Source: Fidelibacterota bacterium SCGC AAA003-L08 (GTDB lineage Bacteria > Fidelibacterota > Marinisomatia > SCGC-AAA003-L08 > D37C17). Taken from it: a stretch of 28,434 bases of DNA. Location: contig ASPJ01000011.1 of the NCBI GenBank assembly GCA_000405805.1, positions 1 to 28,434 of the forward strand. Direction: 5' to 3'. Numbering within the stretch: position 1 is the first letter of the stretch; every line of letters begins with the position of its first letter. Positions 24,625-28,434 of the stretch are shown here, piece after piece. The translations under genes and the position numbers were made by a program. The notes below the pieces were generated by a model. That model did no database searches. It was not told the DNA's origin and saw only the letters and a program-made list of their open reading frames with translations.

Positions 24625-26363
24625 TGAATATTGTAAAAACATTACCGTCAATTATAGTTGACCAGATTGCTGCAGGAGAAGTGGTTGAAGGTCCTTTCTC
24701 TGTTGTTAAGGAGTTGATTGAAAATTCAATCGACGCAGAATCAACTTCAATATCAATTGCAATAGATGATGGTGGTATAGAAAAAATTCATATCACAGAT
24801 AATGGTCATGGTATGACATCTGATGATTTAAGAAATGCTTTTAAACGACATGCAACTAGTAAAATCATTAATATTGATGATTTAAATAATATTTCCACTT
24901 TAGGTTTTAGAGGAGAAGCTCTTCCTAGCATAGCTTCAGTTGCCCAAGTGAAAGCATTTTCTGTATATAAAGAGAGCAAAAAAGAAGGTTTAGAGATTAT
25001 AATTCATGGAGGAGAACTGCTTAAGGAAAGAAATAAAGCTGGAAATCAGGGAACAAGTATAGAGATTTTAAATCTTTTTTATAATATTCCTGCTAGAAAG
25101 AAATTTCTAAAAACAGTTAACACGGAAAAAAGAAAGATTATTAAACTTATCAAAGAATATTCAATAGGAAATCCAGGAATATCATTTGAGTTGCATTCAG
25201 ATGGAAAAGAAGTTCTTAAACTAAAAGGGACTGATTTAAAATCAAGAATTAGAGATATTTATGGATCCAGAATTTCCGAGAATATTCTCAATATTCAGAA
25301 TGCTAAAGATTCTTATGAAATACATGGTTTTATTGGCAATCTTAATACGATTAAAAAAAACAAGGGTAATCAATATATTTACATAAACAATAGATCTATT
25401 AATAGTAGACTTCTCTCTTCAGCAGCATTTAGTGCATATGATTCGTTGATTAAAAGAGGAGAATTTCCATTTTTTTCAATCTTTATTAATATGCCAAATG
25501 AATTAGTTGATGTTAATGTACATCCTGCAAAGTATGAAGTTAGATTCTCTAATGAATGGCAGCTGTATCATTTAATCAAAAGTTCTTTTGCAAATACTTT
25601 AAAAGATATTTTAAATGTTATTCCTTCTATGTATAAAGAATCAAAATCAATTCAAAATCCTAATTATACTGAAAATATTACATTACCATTTCCAAATACA
25701 AATTCTAGCAGTATTCATGGTATGGTGCAAAACACAGATATTTATAGAGCAACAGAGCGATTAGATAAAATACATGATATGGATACTACTAAAGTAGTAG
25801 ATAAAACTATATGGCAAATACATAATAAATATTTAATTACTGAAATAAATAGTGGTATTATTATTATAGATCAGCATGTTGCGCATGAAAGAGTTCTTTA
25901 TGAACAAGCAAAATCTGCGATAGATGGCAAGGGCTTACCTTCTCAAGCATTGCTGTTTCCTGAAACGATGAAGTTTGAGCATGAAGAATACTTAAGTTTT
26001 CCAGATATATTGCCGTATTTAATTAAAATTGGCTTTGATATTAGGGAATTTGGAGAGAATATGATTATTATTGAAGGGATTCCATCTGATATGCAAGTTG
26101 GAAAAGAAACAGTAGTTATCAGAGAAATAATTGAAAAATATAACGAAACCAGAGAGATTAATTCTTCTTTTATTGAATATATGACATCAACATATGCATG
26201 TAAGGCTTCAGTTAAAGCAGGAGACCTGCTTTCAATAAATGAAAGAAGATTCCTTGTAGATAAATTGTTTTCCACGGAACATCCATATTTTTGTCCTCAT
26301 GGTAGGCCTATTATTATTAACTTATCTATAGATGAATTAGATAAAAGATTTGAGAGAAAATAA
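24624..26363 (+). CDS. mutL: DNA mismatch repair protein MutL (endonuclease type)
   Basis: MutL links mismatch recognition by MutS to strand incision. The 579 residues start with the GHKL ATPase domain: ELIENSIDAEST (30-41), DNGHGM (59-64) and STLGFRGEALPS (91-102). The transducer domain shows NVHPAKYEVRFSNE. After a low-complexity linker (about 333-395), the C-terminal domain carries the endonuclease metal motif DQHVAHERVLYE at 416-427. This fits DQHx3Ex4E, with Val where Ala is usual. ACKASVKAG and CPHGRP (557-562) complete the nuclease site. MutL of this type nicks DNA itself, so MutH and Dam methylation are not expected. mutS is not in the window. It shares TAATG with ftcD and is followed by a DUF502 gene after 2 bases. 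Confidence 0.96.
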   Translation: MNIVKTLPSIIVDQIAAGEVVEGPFSVVKELIENSIDAESTSISIAIDDGGIEKIHITDNGHGMTSDDLRNAFKRHATSKIINIDDLNNISTLGFRGEALPSIASVAQVKAFSVYKESKKEGLEIIIHGGELLKERNKAGNQGTSIEILNLFYNIPARKKFLKTVNTEKRKIIKLIKEYSIGNPGISFELHSDGKEVLKLKGTDLKSRIRDIYGSRISENILNIQNAKDSYEIHGFIGNLNTIKKNKGNQYIYINNRSINSRLLSSAAFSAYDSLIKRGEFPFFSIFINMPNELVDVNVHPAKYEVRFSNEWQLYHLIKSSFANTLKDILNVIPSMYKESKSIQNPNYTENITLPFPNTNSSSIHGMVQNTDIYRATERLDKIHDMDTTKVVDKTIWQIHNKYLITEINSGIIIIDQHVAHERVLYEQAKSAIDGKGLPSQALLFPETMKFEHEEYLSFPDILPYLIKIGFDIREFGENMIIIEGIPSDMQVGKETVVIREIIEKYNETREINSSFIEYMTSTYACKASVKAGDLLSINERRFLVDKLFSTEHPYFCPHGRPIIINLSIDELDKRFERK

Positions 26364-26365
26364 TT

Positions 26366-26968
26366 ATGAATAATAACAAGAAATATATTATAGCTGGATT
26401 TTTATCAGTCATTCCTATCTATTTAACCTTCAAAATAGCAGAGCTTTTATTTAATATTGTATCAGGTCCAGGCTCAAATATTCTTAATAAATTTTTTCCA
26501 CAGCTTCCAAATTATTCAACTGGAATCATTGGATTCTTAGGGGTGTTAATCTCAATTTACTTAATAGGCATGTTAGTATCTAATGTTTTGGTTAAAAATA
26601 TGCTCTCTAGTATTGAAACTGTCATATCTGGTATTCCTGTGGTCAATATAATTTATAAGACAATTAAACAGATTACTTCAAGCTTAGGGGACCCTGAAAA
26701 AGAATCATTTAAAAAAGTTGTATTAATTCAATACCCTCGCAAAGGGATTTGGACGCTCGCAATGGTAACGGGAGAGTCTAAAGATAAAGACTCAAATGAA
26801 TATTACAATATATACATTCCTACAACTCCAAATCCCACATCTGGGATTATGCTATATACTCTAAAATCTGATGTGCTAGAAACTGGTATGTCAGTAGAGG
26901 AAGGATTAAAAATCATTATATCAGGAGGTGTTATTGGCCCTGAAATCAATAATATTATACGAAAATGA
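26366..26968 (+). CDS. DUF502 family membrane protein
   Basis: This protein of unknown function belongs to the widespread DUF502 family, which also occurs in plants (COV-type). The 200 residues have two membrane segments (about 8-28 and 52-75) and a conserved cytoplasmic or periplasmic domain with typical landmarks: GIPVVNIIYKTIKQI, FKKVVLIQYPRKGIWTLAMVTGE, YIPTTPNPTSGIML, the VLETGMSVEEGLKIIISGG segment, and GPE near the end. Length is typical (about 200-230). It lies 2 bases after mutL and overlaps the GGDEF gene by 4 bases (ATGA). No role in mismatch repair is implied; the position appears to be operon packing. Confidence 0.88.
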   Translation: MNNNKKYIIAGFLSVIPIYLTFKIAELLFNIVSGPGSNILNKFFPQLPNYSTGIIGFLGVLISIYLIGMLVSNVLVKNMLSSIETVISGIPVVNIIYKTIKQITSSLGDPEKESFKKVVLIQYPRKGIWTLAMVTGESKDKDSNEYYNIYIPTTPNPTSGIMLYTLKSDVLETGMSVEEGLKIIISGGVIGPEINNIIRK

Positions 26969-27751
26969 AGTCCTCAATTTTTACCAGAACATACTTTATT
27001 ATAGATTGTAACCAAAGTGATAAAATAATCAAATATTTTGCGCAACCAAATGAAGTATTACTTCCTTCTAATTGGGTAGGGCAAGATATTTCTACAGTTA
27101 TTATTAAAAGAAAAGATACCAATCAAAATGTGAATTTTTATGAAATATCAGGCGTAAAAGATAAGATATTTAATATAGACTCATTTAAAAGATCTAAAGG
27201 AATAACAATATATGTAGCAAAAGAAATTAATTCATCTGAAGGTTTATATTTTAAAGCTAATTATGATATGTTAACTAAACTCCCTAATCGAAATCTATTA
27301 AATGATAGATTTAATTTATTATTATCTCAATCAAAAAGAACAAATACTAAGTTAGCAGTTCTATTTATTGATTTAGATGGTTTTAAGAAAATTAATGATA
27401 ACTATGGTCATAATGCAGGCGACTTATTATTAAAAGAAATTTCTCAAAGATTAAAGCAATCAATAAGGGACTCAGATACCATTGCAAGATGGGGGGGGGG
27501 ATGAGTTTATTATTCTTTTGAATAATGTTGGTGATAAAGAAAATATCAATATTTTTGTTAATAGAATGATTAATGATTGCTCAAAACCTATAATGCTAGA
27601 CAATAATATCGAAGTATCTGTATCTTCAAGTATTGGAGTTAGCATTTACCCAAATAATGCAGATAATAAAATTGAATTATTAGAGCTTGCTGATTCAGCA
27701 ATGTATAAAGCTAAAAACAATAAAGATATTGATTATCTCTATTCTGAATAA
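26965..27751 (+). CDS. GGDEF diguanylate cyclase, frameshifted in a poly-G tract
   Basis: Diguanylate cyclases make cyclic di-GMP from two GTP. The reading frame from 26965 has an N-terminal region of about 90 residues of unknown, possibly PAS-like, type. The GGDEF domain then begins at NYDMLTKLPNRNLLNDRF (99-116) and continues through FIDLDGFKKINDNYGHNAGD. An inhibitory-site motif, RDSD (168-171), lies five residues before the catalytic motif. At codon 176 (Trp) the sequence enters ten Gs (27491-27500). As written, the frame reads WGGG then stops at TGA. Removing one G restores WGGDEFIILL and continues to 27751 (about 261 residues), including SIGVSIYP and ADSAMYKAK. So the gene is intact except for one inserted G. 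No EAL domain is fused. Confidence 0.85.
27491..27500 (+). repeat. Homopolymer of ten G inside the GGDEF codons
   Basis: Ten consecutive Gs occur in a sequence of about 30% GC. They cover the codons for Trp-Gly-Gly-Asp of the diguanylate cyclase active site. Nine Gs give an intact protein; ten give a stop directly afterwards. The run is either a slippage-prone contingency tract or a sequencing/assembly error. Confidence 0.9.
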
Positions 27752-27782
27752 TAATTATTCCTATCAATCATCATTTAGATTA

Positions 27783-27932
27783 TCAAGCAAGCACAAAAAA
27801 TATAATTGCTATTGGAATTATAAAGATAAATGCAATAACGATTTGAACTCCAATCATTTGCAAAGTAAGTTTAAATAATGATGCAAATGGTAAATTAATA
27901 TCAGTAAGTACGATTTTATTTGTTTCTCCCAT
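27783..27932 (-). CDS. Small membrane protein, 49 residues, hypothetical
   Basis: On the minus strand, an ATG at 27932 is preceded by AAAGGA, ending 6 bases upstream, an excellent ribosome binding site. The frame runs to TGA at 27785-27783. The product begins MGETNKIVLTDINLPFASLF, a polar start followed by an amphipathic stretch, and then has a strongly hydrophobic segment of about 23 residues (27-49) ending FFVLA. A single-pass inner-membrane protein is predicted. It lies 82 bases downstream of dus on the same strand and converges on the GGDEF gene. Function is not recognised. The good ribosome binding site and clean membrane helix make a real gene likely. Confidence 0.65.
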   Translation of the reverse strand: MGETNKIVLTDINLPFASLFKLTLQMIGVQIVIAFIFIIPIAIIFFVLA

Positions 27933-28014
27933 AAGATTCCTTTCATAACTATTTATTCATGCATATTTCGAAGTATGATGTAATTTGTTCAACTTTAAAA
28001 ATAATTAATAATTA

Positions 28015-28434
28015 TTAATCAAATTCTTTTGAACAATATTGAATCAGTCCTTCAAGTAAACTTTCAACCTCTTCTATAGTCTTGGATTGCATAAATTTAA
28101 CGCGCCATTCAGAAGCTTTTTTAAACCCTTTAAGATAATATCCAAAATGTTTTTTTGTTAGATTCACACATTGAATTTCATTTTTATCTTCTTTCAAAAG
28201 GTTAAAATGCTTTTTACATAAAAGAGCTTTATCTATAATAGTGGGATCAGTATATTGCTTATTTTCTAACCCTGCAATAATATTTTGGAATACCCACGGG
28301 TTTCCCATTGCGGCCCTTCCAATCATTACTCCATCACAACCTGTATAATCAATCATTTTAATATAATCTTCATAACCTTTTACATCTCCATTACCTATTA
28401 CAGGTATTTTCACTGCATCTTTTAACTCTTTAAT
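28015..28434 (-). CDS. dus: tRNA-dihydrouridine synthase, 5' part outside window
   Basis: Dus enzymes reduce specific uridines in tRNA to dihydrouridine using FMN and NADPH. The minus-strand frame is open to the window edge; the visible 139 residues are the C-terminal part. The FMN phosphate-binding end of the TIM barrel reads KIPVIGNGDVKGYED, then TGCDGVMIGRAAMGNPWVFQN, both hallmark Dus segments. The helical tRNA-binding domain follows (about 68-139). The GTG at 28413 is internal, not the start, because homology continues upstream of it. The catalytic cysteine lies outside the window. The Dus subtype (DusA/B/C) is not certain; the GNPW segment favours DusB-like. The stop is TAA at 28017-28015. 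Confidence 0.92.
   Translation of the reverse strand: MKELKDAVKIPVIGNGDVKGYEDYIKMIDYTGCDGVMIGRAAMGNPWVFQNIIAGLENKQYTDPTIIDKALLCKKHFNLLKEDKNEIQCVNLTKKHFGYYLKGFKKASEWRVKFMQSKTIEEVESLLEGLIQYCSKEFD

Noticed and set aside
27687..27878. 63-codon plus-strand frame after the GGDEF gene
   Set aside because: It overlaps the end of the GGDEF coding region in another frame and runs antisense through the better supported minus-strand small gene. It has low-complexity Asn/Ser/Lys composition and no ribosome binding site.
28004..28019. 16-base perfect palindrome at the dus stop (ATTAATAATTATTAAT)
   Set aside because: Made only of A and T, which form such palindromes easily in this composition. It has no G-C stem to act as a terminator.
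1..28434. CRISPR arrays, tRNA/rRNA genes, riboswitches, insertion sequences
   Set aside because: I looked for spaced direct repeats, tRNA-like cloverleaf ends and terminal inverted repeats in the few gaps and saw none. The gaps are too short for most of these elements.

Overview
This is a dense, AT-rich bacterial segment (roughly 30% GC by eye) with almost no intergenic space. It is not a mobile or defence island. Twenty-two protein genes run left to right from before base 1 to about 27750. Two further genes near the right edge lie on the minus strand. The set fits a diderm (two-membrane) bacterium, because it has LolCDE-type lipoprotein export, TamB, a three-POTRA Omp85 protein ending in phenylalanine, and a periplasmic LysM/TPR protein. 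Several features together suggest a streamlined marine lineage of the FCB superphylum, for example Marinimicrobia/SAR406: low GC, overlapping genes, a two-subunit glycine decarboxylase (gcvPA), a fused FtcD, ClpC, and a geranylgeranylglyceryl phosphate synthase-like protein. The lineage is inference; no rRNA or tRNA gene is present to confirm it.

Layout: 1-5551 holds translation genes (the 3' part of prfB, then lysS) followed by an ABC lipoprotein-release cassette (two permeases and a LolD-type ATPase). 5561-9997 holds protein quality control (clpC, then dnaK), separated by a short spacer carrying an unusual cluster of ATG-N-CAT palindromes. 10054-16256 is an outer-membrane/envelope block (tamB, a tamA-like Omp85, a LysM-TPR protein). 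16365-18821 is the common efp-accB-accC cluster (EF-P and acetyl-CoA carboxylase subunits). 18808-20501 holds gcvH and gcvPA of the glycine cleavage system; gcvPB and gcvT are absent. 20491-22835 holds a GGGP synthase-like TIM barrel, a Xer recombinase and a site-2 type metalloprotease. 22838-26968 holds a 39-residue membrane peptide gene coupled to ftcD, then mutL and a DUF502 membrane protein. 26965-27751 is a GGDEF diguanylate cyclase gene broken by one extra G in a ten-G run that lies on the catalytic motif itself. 27783-28434 (minus strand) holds a 49-residue membrane protein gene and the 3' part of a dus gene.

Most neighbours overlap by 1 to 14 bases or are separated by fewer than 35. 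This implies long co-transcribed units with translational coupling. Convincing terminators are absent. The few gaps where promoters could sit are before dnaK, tamB, efp and the minus-strand small gene. The observations most worth following up are the poly-G tract in the GGDEF codons, the palindrome cluster before dnaK, the archaeal-type lipid enzyme, and the two small membrane-protein genes. No wholly new multi-gene system is evident.
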